From Nitrospira sp. SG-bin2 (GTDB taxonomy: Bacteria > Nitrospirota > Nitrospiria > Nitrospirales > Nitrospiraceae): a stretch of 64,000 bases of DNA. Within the stretch, counting starts at the first letter, position 1; each line of letters starts with the position of its first letter. Position numbers and translations under genes: made by a program. Shown piece by piece: positions 7,328 through 16,506 of this stretch. Location: positions 62,001-126,000 of the forward strand of contig LVWT01000022.1 of assembly GCA_002083405.1 (NCBI GenBank), written 5' to 3'. The notes beneath the pieces were generated by a model. It saw only the letters and a program-made list of their open reading frames with translations. It ran no database searches and was not told the origin of the DNA.

Positions 7328-8958
7328 TGCGTACTCAATTCAAACAGATGCTCGCGACCGGGAATGTCTTCATTTGGGGCTGCGCCGCCGGGGTGTCGCT
7401 GTCGCTGCTCATGGTATTTGGGTTGTTGCTGCTAATCATGATCAACGGATTGGGGTACTTTTGGATTTCGGACATCGTCGACCTCACCCTTAAAGACGGG
7501 CAGCATGTCATGGGGCAATTGGCGGGGCGTGAAGTCATCCCGCGTTCGATTACGCCGGATCGGCCTGAAGGGAAAAGCCGTGTTCGAGTCAAGATCGGCA
7601 ATCGCGATTTGTCCGGGCTTGATTTCAAATGGGTCAACGACGATCAAATTGTGTCGCAGGATTATCCGGCTGATGTCGTCCTGCTGGAGCGTCGTGAATG
7701 GGGCAACATGTATGCCAGGATTCAAGCGGTCTATAGCGGGGAGAAGCTCCTGGCAGAAGGGAATGAAGCAGGCTGGACGGCGTTGGGTCCATTAATCAGC
7801 AGCGCTGACAACCTCCATAGGCAGATTAAGCAGATCGAGCAGTTCGAGATCGGTGCTATCAATGCGGATATCGAGCGGTTGAGGCTGAAGATCCGCGCAG
7901 ACGAAATGGAACACCCTGCCTCGTCCGTTTCGTCTGAAATGAAGGCCCAGGTTGCCGATACTGAAACCCGGTATCGTGAAAAAACAGCAGAATTGGAAAC
8001 CTTGCGCGCACGGTTCGATGAATACTCCGTCGTCATGGTGGATGCGAATGGGCGGGAAAAACGGATCGCGGTCGGGCAGATTGTTCGCGCCTTGCGCCCA
8101 AACGAAATGGGTGCATGGCAGAAAAGCTGGATCTATCTTGTGAACGTATGGGCTGCCCTTAGCACTGAACCGCGAGAAGCCAATACCGAGGGCGGCATTT
8201 TCCCGGCCATTTTCGGGACTGTGATGATGGTCATCATCATGAGCCTCGCCGTGGTTCCATTCGGGGTACTTGCCGCGCTGTACCTTCGTGAATATGCCCG
8301 ACAAGGGGTCATGGTCCGCCTGGTGAGAATCGCCGTCAATAATCTCGCCGGCGTACCTTCCATTGTGTTTGGTGTCTTTGGGCTGGGGTTTTTTATTTAT
8401 GCGATCGGCGGAACCCTCGATACGTTGTTTTTCCCGGAGCGGCTTCCGACGCCGACCTTCGGGACCGGCGGAATTCTCTGGGCCTCGTTGACGCTGGCCC
8501 TGCTCACGGTTCCGGTCGTCATTGTCTCGACTGAGGAGGGACTGGCGGCTGTGCCGCGAGAGTTTCGGGAAGGATCGTTGGCGCTTGGCGCAACCAAGTT
8601 GGAAACGATGCTCAAAGTCGTGATACCCTCTGCGCTGCCCGGCATTCTGACCGGATTAATTTTGGCAATGGCCCGCGCTGCGGGCGAGGTGGCGCCGCTC
8701 ATGCTTACGGGGGTCGTGAAGCTGGCGCCTGCGCTTCCCCTAGACGGTTCCTGGCCGTTTTTTCACTTCGATCGAAAGTTTATGCATCTGGGGTTCCATA
8801 TTTACGATGTCGGCTTTCAGTCCCCCAATGTAGAAGCTGCCAAGCCGATGGTCTATATCACGACATTGGTCCTCATTACGGTCGTGATTCTTTTGAATTT
8901 AACCGCGATCGTTCTTCGTAATCACCTGCGCAAGAAGTACGCCGGTTCAGTTTTATAG
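7327..8958 (+). CDS. pstA: Phosphate ABC transporter permease PstA, long form with coiled-coil insert
   Basis: The 543-aa protein starts at an ATG that overlaps the pstC stop (TGATG), so translation is coupled. One N-terminal helix (about 15-38) is followed by a periplasmic insert of about 240 residues. The insert includes a long heptad-rich coiled coil (about 160-235, many Glu/Lys/Arg/Leu), which ordinary PstA lacks. The C-terminal half is the conserved permease, with an EAA loop (AAVPREFREGSLALGATKLE) near residue 408 and the AAGEVAPLMLTG segment. With PstC it forms the transmembrane pathway for phosphate. Both permeases carry unusual periplasmic extensions, so these probably interact with each other or with PstS; that is inference. 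Confidence 0.9.
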   Translation: MRTQFKQMLATGNVFIWGCAAGVSLSLLMVFGLLLLIMINGLGYFWISDIVDLTLKDGQHVMGQLAGREVIPRSITPDRPEGKSRVRVKIGNRDLSGLDFKWVNDDQIVSQDYPADVVLLERREWGNMYARIQAVYSGEKLLAEGNEAGWTALGPLISSADNLHRQIKQIEQFEIGAINADIERLRLKIRADEMEHPASSVSSEMKAQVADTETRYREKTAELETLRARFDEYSVVMVDANGREKRIAVGQIVRALRPNEMGAWQKSWIYLVNVWAALSTEPREANTEGGIFPAIFGTVMMVIIMSLAVVPFGVLAALYLREYARQGVMVRLVRIAVNNLAGVPSIVFGVFGLGFFIYAIGGTLDTLFFPERLPTPTFGTGGILWASLTLALLTVPVVIVSTEEGLAAVPREFREGSLALGATKLETMLKVVIPSALPGILTGLILAMARAAGEVAPLMLTGVVKLAPALPLDGSWPFFHFDRKFMHLGFHIYDVGFQSPNVEAAKPMVYITTLVLITVVILLNLTAIVLRNHLRKKYAGSVL

Positions 8959-8966
8959 GAGATCCC

Positions 8967-9836
8967 ATGTATCCGTCTCCTCTGTCGGCACACGAGCCAT
9001 CCTCAGCGCCGACGCTCCATTCACAAGCGCCTGATGTGCCGAACCGGCATGCGCAGCCGCCTGACAAGAATGCGGGTATTCAAGAGGCCAAGCTCAGCTT
9101 GAATCAGATCAATTTCTATTATGGCGCGCACCAGTCGCTCTTCAATATTAATGCGCAGATCATAAAAAATCAGGTCACGTCGTTCATCGGGCCGTCCGGT
9201 TGTGGGAAATCTACCTTGCTGCGTTGTCTCAACCGACTGAACGATCTGATCGAAGGCGCTCGTTTGGAGGGAACGGTCCTGATCGACGGGGTCAATATTC
9301 TAGGTCCCGATGTGGATGTGACCGATCTGAGAAAGCGCGTCGGGATGGTATTCCAAAAGTCGAACCCGTTTCCAAAATCGATCTATGAGAATGTGGCCTA
9401 TGGGCCGCGCCTTCACGGTATGCGGCAGCGCACTCAGCTGGATCAAATTGTTGAGCAAGGGCTCAAAGGCGCCGGATTGTGGGATGAAGTGAAGGATCGT
9501 CTTCATGCCAGTGCGTTCGGTCTGTCAGGAGGCCAGCAACAGCGGCTGTGCATCGCCCGCGCACTTGCAGTCAAGCCGGATGTCTTGCTGATGGATGAGC
9601 CCTGCTCGGCGTTGGATCCTGTGGCCACCGCAAAGATTGAAGAATTGCTTTTTTCCTTGAAGCAAGACCTGACGGTCATTATTGTGACACATAATATGCA
9701 GCAAGCGGCGCGGGTTTCCGATTGGACGGCCTTCATGTATCTCGGTGAACTGGTGGAATTCGGTCTTACGAAACAGATGTTCACCACGCCCGCAAAAAAA
9801 CAGACGGAAGACTATATCACCGGACGATTCGGATAG
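8967..9836 (+). CDS. pstB: Phosphate ABC transporter ATP-binding protein PstB
   Basis: PstB is the ATPase that drives phosphate import. It has Walker A GPSGCGKST (about residues 75-83), the Q-loop region VGMVFQKSNPFPKSIYENV typical of PstB, signature LSGGQQQR (about 187), Walker B VLLMDEPCSALDP (about 208) and the switch histidine in IIVTHNMQQAARVSD. The 289-aa product has a roughly 45-residue proline-rich N-terminal extension that is unlikely to be structured. The ribosome site AGGAG overlaps the end of pstA, and phoU follows after 5 bp. Confidence 0.95.
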   Translation: MYPSPLSAHEPSSAPTLHSQAPDVPNRHAQPPDKNAGIQEAKLSLNQINFYYGAHQSLFNINAQIIKNQVTSFIGPSGCGKSTLLRCLNRLNDLIEGARLEGTVLIDGVNILGPDVDVTDLRKRVGMVFQKSNPFPKSIYENVAYGPRLHGMRQRTQLDQIVEQGLKGAGLWDEVKDRLHASAFGLSGGQQQRLCIARALAVKPDVLLMDEPCSALDPVATAKIEELLFSLKQDLTVIIVTHNMQQAARVSDWTAFMYLGELVEFGLTKQMFTTPAKKQTEDYITGRFG

Positions 9837-9841
9837 ACGCG

Positions 9842-10513
9842 ATGTCACACCGCCACTTAGACGAAGAACTCGCCGAGCTGAAGACCAAACTTGTGCACAT
9901 GGCCAGCCTGGCTGAAGACCAGATCGATAAGGCCTTGGCTGCGCTGGTGAAGCGCGATTCGGCCTTGGCCTACCGTGTTATCGAACGGGATCACGAGGTG
10001 AACGCGCTGGATGTGGAGATCGACGAAGATTGCATTCGATTGCTGGCTCTGCATCAGCCTGCGGCTAGAGATTTGCGGCTGGTGACGACGGGGATGAAGA
10101 TTTCCACCGAACTCGAGCGTATCAGCGACCTGGCCGAAAATGTCTGCGAGCGGACGATCGAGTTGAACGAAGAGCCGCAACTCAAGCCCTATATCGACAT
10201 CCCGCGGATGGGGAACCTAGCTCGGATTATGGTGAAGGAGAGTATCGACGCCTTCGTCAAAGACGACTCGGCATTGGCCCGAAAGGTACTCGCGCACGAT
10301 GATCTCGTGGATGAACTGATGGAGCAGATATTTCGTGAACTATTGTCCTTTATGATCGAGGACCCACATACGATTTCACGCGCGATCCGCTTGAGTTTCA
10401 TTGCCAAGTACATCGAGCGGGTGGCCGATCATGCCACGAACATCGCCGAATTGGTGGTATACCTCGTTGAAGGCAAGATCATCCGCCATACCTCGCCTCC
10501 CGTATCCTCATAG
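9842..10513 (+). CDS. phoU: Phosphate transport regulator PhoU
   Basis: PhoU couples the Pst transporter to the PhoR/PhoB two-component system and restrains phosphate uptake. The 223-aa all-helical protein contains two tandem PhoU three-helix repeats, each with the E/DxxxD metal-binding pattern. Visible family motifs are VNALDVEIDEDCIRLLALHQ, AARDLRLV, ISTELERISDLAENVCERT in the first repeat and KYIERVADHATNIAELVVYL in the second. It is last in the pst operon, 5 bp behind pstB. phoR and phoB are not in this window. Confidence 0.94.
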   Translation: MSHRHLDEELAELKTKLVHMASLAEDQIDKALAALVKRDSALAYRVIERDHEVNALDVEIDEDCIRLLALHQPAARDLRLVTTGMKISTELERISDLAENVCERTIELNEEPQLKPYIDIPRMGNLARIMVKESIDAFVKDDSALARKVLAHDDLVDELMEQIFRELLSFMIEDPHTISRAIRLSFIAKYIERVADHATNIAELVVYLVEGKIIRHTSPPVSS

Positions 10514-10882
10514 CCTGCATTCGACTTCCCATTATTGATGAAGGCATCTGCTTCAATCGCCGTGGCTCTTCGAGCCGCGACGGAGCGATCTGGAGTTCTA
10601 TCCCTCCCGTTTGCAGTTCATTCCTGAACAGACTTGGATGGTCTCGTGGCAAGGTTTCCAAACAGATCTGTGTTGGCGGCCATAAGTGACGGATATTGTT
10701 AAGAGGTTCGTTTTGGTCTCACTGGTCGAAGCTTGGCTCGTATATTGCTTTAGTTAAGTAGAGCGAGCATTCCCTACCAACAGTCCACATGACGGTTGAG
10801 CCTCCTGATTTCTCCCGCTATGGGGCGTGGTCGTTCCTGTTTCCGTCAATAGACATGGACTTCGTCTCGGTTGAGGCCGATT
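10514..10882. other. Intergenic region after phoU
   Basis: There is no convincing gene in these 369 bp. A short hairpin (GTGGCTC-TTC-GAGCCGC near 10560-10580) could end the pst transcript, but no T-run follows. A TATATT at 10741-10746 could be a -10 element for the next gene, without a good -35 partner. Confidence 0.3.
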
Positions 10883-11536
10883 ATGCGTTTCTTTTTTCTC
10901 CAGATTCTGACCCTGAGTATCCTGTTGACCGGGATGGGCTCTTCTTTGAGCTGGGCAGAGCCTGTGATGATTGCAATGGTCGGGTCTCGATCGAATGTGG
11001 CTGAGACAGATGGGACTGAGAGGGTCGTTTCGTATGAGGAGCAACGGAATGCGATCACACTCATTCGAGTAGGTCCGAGAATCGGCGTGAGCGGGAAATC
11101 TCCATTCGGCAAAGATCAAATAGAAGACTTCCAGCAGTATGATGTTGCCGCAGTTTTGGGTCTTCCATTGGGATGGCGGGAATCGCTAACCGGTATGAGG
11201 CTCGATATGCGGTTGCACAGTTCGGCCGGGCAACTTGTGTCGCTGGGCGACACGGCCTTCATGGTCACGGTCGTCCCGTGCCTCACCCTCAGCACTCCAA
11301 ACGAGGCCGTCTCCATGGATATTGGCGCCGGCGCCGGATTGTTCAGCAGATATAAGTTCGGCGCGCAGGACTTCGGAGGGCCGGCGCAAATTGTCGGCAC
11401 CATAGGCTTTGGAATGAATCTGATTAGCGACTTTTATACAGGGTACCGCTTCCAACATTTCTCCGATGCCACTATGTATGGTTCGAAATCGCTCGGCGTC
11501 GACATTCACCTGTTCGAACTCAATTACCGATTCTGA
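10883..11536 (+). CDS. PagL-like outer-membrane beta-barrel (putative lipid A 3-O-deacylase/acyloxyacyl hydrolase)
   Basis: The 217-aa product starts at the ATG at 10883, with TGAGG 6 bp upstream. A signal peptide (about residues 1-25, ending SLSWA-EP) precedes a small beta-barrel with alternating hydrophobic strands and a C-terminal aromatic ending (LFELNYRF). Near the C-terminus GYRFQHFSDAT matches the H-x-S catalytic region of PagL, and the following GVDI segment aligns with the GIE segment that supplies the catalytic glutamate. Here that residue would be aspartate. PagL removes an acyl chain from lipid A. The assignment is moderate: overall similarity is confined to the C-terminal third. 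Confidence 0.5.
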   Translation: MRFFFLQILTLSILLTGMGSSLSWAEPVMIAMVGSRSNVAETDGTERVVSYEEQRNAITLIRVGPRIGVSGKSPFGKDQIEDFQQYDVAAVLGLPLGWRESLTGMRLDMRLHSSAGQLVSLGDTAFMVTVVPCLTLSTPNEAVSMDIGAGAGLFSRYKFGAQDFGGPAQIVGTIGFGMNLISDFYTGYRFQHFSDATMYGSKSLGVDIHLFELNYRF

Positions 11537-11718
11537 TCCGGCTATCGATGCAAACTGGCTGGAGTGTCTGACTGTCCTGCTCATTTTCATAAAGAATGAG
11601 CGAGCCGTGATGTACCCCATGACAGTAACGACAGATGCCGCCAGATCGGCGGGTTCTTCATCGTGCTTAGACCCTTCCTTGTTTGAAATGACTTTTTCCC
11701 TGTGGTAGCATCCGCGAC

Positions 11719-14145
11719 ATGGGTGTTACTGCCTCGGTCAAGCGGCGTGAAGCCCGCCAGGCCCCTTCTCCGCCTTCTCATCTTCAGCGCGAAGTGATCG
11801 GCGTGGTCTTGATCGCGATCAGTCTGCTGATGCTGCTGAGTCTCCTCTCGTTCGTACCGGGTGAGGCACAAACCGTCGCAGCGGGGGATCCGGCGTCCAG
11901 ACCGCCACGCAATCTCATCGGTTCCTTCGGCGCACTCTTGGCTGGCGGGTTATTTTACCTGATCGGCGGGGCGGCCTATCTATTTCCCCTCCTGTTGGGC
12001 CGGCTTGGAATCCGCTGTTTCTCGCAGACTCCAGCCAGTATCCGCATTAGGACGGCCGGGAGCTCCCTGGCTGCTGTGTTCTTTCTGAGTGCATTTCTTC
12101 ATCTTGAAACGACGGCAATTCCAACATTGGCAAGTGGAATGATTTATCGTGGTATGCCTGGCGGAGCCGTCGGTCAACTAGTAGGGGATGGGCTTCGGGC
12201 CGTGTTTGCCGGCACCGGCGCGCACATTCTGATTATCGCAGGATTTCTTGTTTCCCTCTTGTTTACGACCCCATTGTCGATCGGGGAAGCGGTTCGTCGA
12301 ATACCTCAACGTTGGGCAGGGCTCCGGGAACGGTTGGCCGCGGCGATTCCGGAGCGCTCGGCGGAAGAGCCGGAAGAGAGTAGTAAGCGGAGTGAGCCGG
12401 CGAAGAGGCCCAAACGGCTTCAGGCCGGCAGGAACACGGATCCGGGCGCTGAGCCGGAAGAAGAGAGAGAACCGGTCTTTGTTTCAGCGCCGCCCGTCAT
12501 TCAGCAGGCTGTCCTGCCTCCGTCCGTTGCGGTGGAGGAAGAAGATCTCGAACCAGAAATTGTGGCTGCACCGGTCGAGGCTGGTGAGTACCGCTTGCCC
12601 GATGCCGAAGCCATACTCAGCGATCCATCTGGCCCCATAAGCCGCATGGAGGATGAGGAGCTGAAGGCCCAGTCGGAGGTCCTATCAAAGGCTCTGGCCA
12701 GTTTCGGCATCGACGGCAGGGTGACAGAAGTGCGACCGGGTCCGGTGGTGACGATGTATGAGTTTGAACCGGCGCCCGGCACTAAGGTGGCGCGCATCGT
12801 CAGTCTTGCCGACGATTTAGCGCTGGCGCTCAAAGCCGTGAGTCTCCGCATTGTTGCGCCGTTGCCCGGCAAGTCGGTGGTGGGTATCGAGGTGCCGAAT
12901 CGTTCCCGTGAAACGGTATCTCTTAAGGAAGTCTTGATGAGCGAGACCTTCACCCGGGCTCGTTCGAGACTGACCCTGGCATTGGGGAAGGATATTTTCG
13001 GCGCGCCAGTCACCGCAGATCTCAAAACCATGCCGCATCTTCTCGTCGCAGGCGCAACCGGGGCCGGCAAGAGCGTCAGCCTGAATACGATGCTGTTAAG
13101 CATTCTCTTTTCCGCAAAACCGAGCGAGGTCAAGCTGTTACTCATCGACCCGAAGATGCTGGAATTTCAGTCGTATGAGGGTATTCCACATCTCTTGCGG
13201 CCTGTGATCACGGATCCCAAGTCGGCGGCCAAGGGGCTGGGGTGGGTTGTGGCTGAGATGGAACGCCGGTACAAGCTTTTGGCAGAGGCTGGTGTGCGGA
13301 ATATTGATTCGTACAATCGAAAAATTGCAGGTTTGCACGAGGCGTTCGCCGATCGGACCGTGCCATCCGTCGAGCAGCAGGAACTGCCGATGCAGTTTCT
13401 TTCAGAAGAGCAACGGCTGTCTGCCGGTGAGACGGCGATTGCCGAGGGTGAGCCAGGCTGCATGCAGCCTGCCCCGACGCCGCCGGAGCCGCTGCCGTAT
13501 ATCGTGGTGATGATCGATGAATTAGCTGATTTGATGATGGTGGCTCCCAAGGACGTGGAGGACAAAATTGCACGGCTCGCGCAGATGGCGCGGGCATCTG
13601 GCATCCATCTCGTGCTGGCCACGCAGCGGCCGTCTGTTGACGTACTGACCGGATTGATCAAGGCCAATTTCCCCGCGCGCATTGCGTTCCAGGTTTCTTC
13701 AAAGACCGATTCGCGGACGATTTTGGATGCCAATGGCGCAGAGGCGCTACTTGGCCGGGGCGACATGCTGTATCTGGCCTCCGGAACCGGCCGGCTTGCT
13801 CGTTTGCATGGGTCCTTCGTGTCGGATGACGATGTAGGTGCTGTCGTCGACTTCGTGAAGAAGCAGGCACTGCCGACATACAATCAGGAACTGCAATCGC
13901 TTCAATCGGAAGAAGCGGCCAAGGAAGAGGAAAAGGATGAGGTGTATGAACAGGCGAAAGATCTGGTGCTGACGACGGGGCAAGCGTCGGCCTCGCTGAT
14001 TCAGCGACGGCTGCGCGTCGGCTACCCGCGAGCCGCCCGTATGATTGAGCAGATGGAAACGGAGGGGATCGTCGGCGCGGCGGGGCGGGATGGACGCCGT
14101 GAAGTGCTGGGCCGGCGGGGGCCGGTCGGGGCTGCAGAAGCATGA
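11719..14145 (+). CDS. ftsK: DNA translocase FtsK/SpoIIIE family
   Basis: FtsK pumps chromosomal DNA at the division septum and activates dimer resolution at dif. The 808-aa protein has a membrane N-terminus with four helices (between about residues 25 and 190) and an Arg/Glu/Pro-rich linker (about 200-310). The motor follows, with Walker A GATGAGKS (about 444), Walker B IVVMIDELADLMM and the LATQRPSVDVLTGLIKANFP segment. A C-terminal winged-helix gamma domain (about 735-795, ASASLIQRRLRVGYPRAARM) recognises KOPS. A segment of about 40 residues between the Walker motifs (DRTVPSVEQQELPM onward) is longer than usual. lolA follows with a 4-bp overlap. No clear ribosome site precedes the chosen ATG. 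Confidence 0.94.
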   Translation: MGVTASVKRREARQAPSPPSHLQREVIGVVLIAISLLMLLSLLSFVPGEAQTVAAGDPASRPPRNLIGSFGALLAGGLFYLIGGAAYLFPLLLGRLGIRCFSQTPASIRIRTAGSSLAAVFFLSAFLHLETTAIPTLASGMIYRGMPGGAVGQLVGDGLRAVFAGTGAHILIIAGFLVSLLFTTPLSIGEAVRRIPQRWAGLRERLAAAIPERSAEEPEESSKRSEPAKRPKRLQAGRNTDPGAEPEEEREPVFVSAPPVIQQAVLPPSVAVEEEDLEPEIVAAPVEAGEYRLPDAEAILSDPSGPISRMEDEELKAQSEVLSKALASFGIDGRVTEVRPGPVVTMYEFEPAPGTKVARIVSLADDLALALKAVSLRIVAPLPGKSVVGIEVPNRSRETVSLKEVLMSETFTRARSRLTLALGKDIFGAPVTADLKTMPHLLVAGATGAGKSVSLNTMLLSILFSAKPSEVKLLLIDPKMLEFQSYEGIPHLLRPVITDPKSAAKGLGWVVAEMERRYKLLAEAGVRNIDSYNRKIAGLHEAFADRTVPSVEQQELPMQFLSEEQRLSAGETAIAEGEPGCMQPAPTPPEPLPYIVVMIDELADLMMVAPKDVEDKIARLAQMARASGIHLVLATQRPSVDVLTGLIKANFPARIAFQVSSKTDSRTILDANGAEALLGRGDMLYLASGTGRLARLHGSFVSDDDVGAVVDFVKKQALPTYNQELQSLQSEEAAKEEEKDEVYEQAKDLVLTTGQASASLIQRRLRVGYPRAARMIEQMETEGIVGAAGRDGRREVLGRRGPVGAAEA

Positions 14146-14849
14146 ACCGCTACTGGTCTCTGGTCCTGCTCGGTCTGTTGGTTGCCTCCCCGGCTGTCGG
14201 CGCCGAGGGACCAGCCGACGACAAGGCGCTTCAGGAGGTCCGTGACGTCGTGAAGCAGATTCAGGCCCGGTATGAAAAAACTAAGGATCTCCAAGCGGAT
14301 TTTGTCCAGAAGACGAGGATAGAAGGATTCGAGCGTCCGGTGATCTCGTCCGGCAAGGTGTATCTCAAGAAGCCGGGCCGGCTACGGTGGGACTATCTCG
14401 ATCCCGCGCACGAAGAAATTTATGTGAACGGGGACGATGTCAGGGTCTATGTACCGGAGCACAAACAGGTGCTGGTCGGAAAATTGACACAGATGGCGGC
14501 ATCCCAAGCACCGTTGGAGCTTCTACAGGGGGCAGCCAGTTTGAACCAATCGTTCGATGTCGAGCCGACGCCAGGGAACGAGCGGGGAACCGGCGGTGTT
14601 CGCCTGATCACATTGTTTCCTAAATCCAAGGAGCATGAGCCATCGAGGAATCTTCAGCGGATTGTCGTGGAGGTATTCCCGAAGACGTATTTTCTTCGCA
14701 CCGTCTCGTTGTACGAGATCAGCGGCAATGTGGCAACGTTTGAGTTTTCAGGACTGAAACCGAATGCCGGATTAGGGAACGAGGTGTTTGATTTTAAAGC
14801 TCCGCCGGATGTCGAAGTCGTCAAGGCCCCGGTGTTGAATGGGCCATAG
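14142..14849 (+). CDS. lolA: Outer-membrane lipoprotein carrier protein LolA
   Basis: LolA shuttles lipoproteins across the periplasm from the LolCDE complex to the outer membrane. The 235-aa protein has a signal peptide (cleavage near VGA-EG at about residue 22). The LolA signatures follow: LQADFVQKTRIEGFERPV, SSGKVYLKKPGRLRWDY, a YVPEHKQV strand and hydrophobic concave-face residues throughout. The C-terminal part (GNVATFEFSGLKPNAGL) matches the family. It overlaps ftsK by 4 bp (ATGA), an ftsK-lolA pairing seen in many Gram-negative genomes. Confidence 0.92.
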   Translation: MNRYWSLVLLGLLVASPAVGAEGPADDKALQEVRDVVKQIQARYEKTKDLQADFVQKTRIEGFERPVISSGKVYLKKPGRLRWDYLDPAHEEIYVNGDDVRVYVPEHKQVLVGKLTQMAASQAPLELLQGAASLNQSFDVEPTPGNERGTGGVRLITLFPKSKEHEPSRNLQRIVVEVFPKTYFLRTVSLYEISGNVATFEFSGLKPNAGLGNEVFDFKAPPDVEVVKAPVLNGP

Positions 14850-14962
14850 GGGCAATGGTATGCAGCAGAGGGCTATGGATCAATCATGAAGCATCGATTT
14901 GGGGGTTGATGACGAGTGGTGGTTGGCGTGAGACCGCGAGCGCCAGAGGGGTATTCGGAGAT

Positions 14963-15724
14963 ATGACGGTTCAAGCGAGTGTTGTGGCAGAAGCAGTCGA
15001 GCGGGCGGTGGCAGGATTGGACGTTGAACGTCTTCGTCGTGAGTATTGGGATCAGAACGAGTTTCTGGTCATCAAGCAATTCCTGCCGAGAGCGTTCGCC
15101 GAGGATACGCTGGTGCCTCAGGCTCAGGGAGTCAAGGGGGAGCTCAATCGGAACTATATCCCGGGTCATAAAAAGGGAGGGAGTGTCAGCTATTATACGG
15201 TGCAGGAAAAGGCTCCCCGGTTTCTAGATCTCTACCGGTCGGACCCCTTCAAGTCGTTTTTGAGCGGGCTCGTTGACGCCAAATTGACGTTCTGTCCGGA
15301 TGATGATCCGCATTCGTGCGCGCTCTATTACTATACCGAGCCGGGCGATCACATCGGGTTTCATTACGATACGTCGTACTACAAAGGGGCGCGCTACACG
15401 ATCTTGATGAGGCTGGTCGACCGATCGACTCACTGCAAGTTGGTGTGCGAACTTTTTAAGGACGACCCATCGAAACAGCCGCGCCATCTTGAACTGGTGA
15501 CTGAGCCCGGCGACATGGTCATTTTCAACGGTGATAAGCTGTGGCATGCCGTCACACCATTGGCAGAGGGAGAAGAGCGGATTGCCCTGACGATGGAATA
15601 CGTGACGAATCCAGACATGAATCCCGTCAAGCGGCTCTATTCAAATCTAAAAGACTCCATCGGGTACTTCGGTCTCAAAGGAGTCTTCAAGCGTGCGCTC
15701 TCCGGTTCAAGGCAATCGAGATAG
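14963..15724 (+). CDS. 2-oxoglutarate/Fe(II)-dependent oxygenase family protein
   Basis: The double-stranded beta-helix signature is complete: His134 and Asp136 (GFHYDTSYY), His195 (LWHAVTPL) and the 2-oxoglutarate-binding Arg206 (EERIALTME). This places it among prolyl-hydroxylase-like 2OG oxygenases, which hydroxylate proteins or small molecules in the cytoplasm. The substrate cannot be read from sequence. I start at the ATG at 14963 (CGGAG just upstream), giving 253 aa. In-frame ATGs at 14909 and 14855 would add 18 or 36 residues of non-domain sequence. It follows lolA but is not obviously co-transcribed; the C-terminal basic tail is not part of the fold. Confidence 0.75.
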   Translation: MTVQASVVAEAVERAVAGLDVERLRREYWDQNEFLVIKQFLPRAFAEDTLVPQAQGVKGELNRNYIPGHKKGGSVSYYTVQEKAPRFLDLYRSDPFKSFLSGLVDAKLTFCPDDDPHSCALYYYTEPGDHIGFHYDTSYYKGARYTILMRLVDRSTHCKLVCELFKDDPSKQPRHLELVTEPGDMVIFNGDKLWHAVTPLAEGEERIALTMEYVTNPDMNPVKRLYSNLKDSIGYFGLKGVFKRALSGSRQSR

Positions 15725-15901
15725 GCGTGACCCGGTAGGATTGTCGGAAGATCACGATATCGGTTAAGGCCGAATGGGGATGAGTCAGATCCTCGATCAG
15801 GTGTCGCCTCAACTGAAATCTGTCTTGACGTGCCTCCCCCCTCCCGTAAGGTCGAATACCACTCTCTATAGCTGGCGAGGAATGGTCGAGGAGGAAAGAC
15901 A

Positions 15902-16411
15902 CTACTGGTGCAGATGTTTCATGGCCGCTGCGCAGAGAATGATAAAAAAGCCCATCCAGAGGGCGGCGCGTTGGAAAGGGATGGCTTCATAGGATTCTCC
16001 CTCATCGGCCTCGTCGTCTGACTTGAAAATGACCGTGTACAGAAACAGCGTCAGAAGGCCCAGCACGAGAAGAAGCTTGATCATCAAGACCATCAGGTAT
16101 TTGGCATGGTGCGGGATGCCGACGCCGGTCTGCGAGGTGATGACCTGGTTGACGTAATGGATGTTCACACCGCCGGTGAACAGCAAGATGAGCAGGAGGA
16201 TGCCGGCAACTTTCTTGTAGTGCTGGTAGAACGCATCGGTAATGGGCTTGATCTGATCTTTCGCAACGGCTTGTTTCAGGCCGGGCGTGACTGCCATGAC
16301 GAGAAAGGCCAACCCGCCGATCCAAATGACTGCAGAGAGAAGATGAAACCAATGGTTGATGATTGGAATCAGCGTGTTGAGATCGATGACTATGCTTTGC
16401 AGAGCGTCCAT
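15902..16411 (-). CDS. CopD-like integral membrane protein
   Basis: The 169-aa protein has four predicted membrane helices. The first contains HWFHLLSAVIWIGGLAFLV, a pattern shared with CopD/YebZ and related haem- or copper-associated membrane proteins (His then W-x-G-G). The histidines HYVNQV and HHAKYLMV lie near helix ends and could be metal or haem ligands, but this is inference. The C-terminus ends with KHLHQ. The start codon is only 9 bp from a heptamer hairpin element (16421-16506) that separates it from the radical SAM gene transcribed ahead of it. No separate ribosome site is visible, so translation may depend on upstream events. Confidence 0.6.
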   Translation of the reverse strand: MDALQSIVIDLNTLIPIINHWFHLLSAVIWIGGLAFLVMAVTPGLKQAVAKDQIKPITDAFYQHYKKVAGILLLILLFTGGVNIHYVNQVITSQTGVGIPHHAKYLMVLMIKLLLVLGLLTLFLYTVIFKSDDEADEGESYEAIPFQRAALWMGFFIILCAAAMKHLHQ

Positions 16412-16420
16412 CGCTAGTGC

Positions 16421-16506
16421 CGTGAAACGTGAAAGGATGAAGCGTCAGGGATAAGGAAAGGCTCCGGAAGCCGGAACTTTTTCTGTCTCACGTCTTACGT
16501 GTCACG
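16421..16506. repeat. Heptamer hairpin element A
   Basis: Left arm: CGTGAAA, CGTGAAA, GGATGAA, GCGTCAG, GGATAAG (16421-16455). Right arm, read as its reverse complement: CGTGACA, CGTAAGA, CGTGAGA (16485-16506). The right arm supplies the stop codon and last residues of the radical SAM gene; the left arm ends 10 bp before the next gene's start. Centre: GCTCCGGAAGCCGG. Confidence 0.75.
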
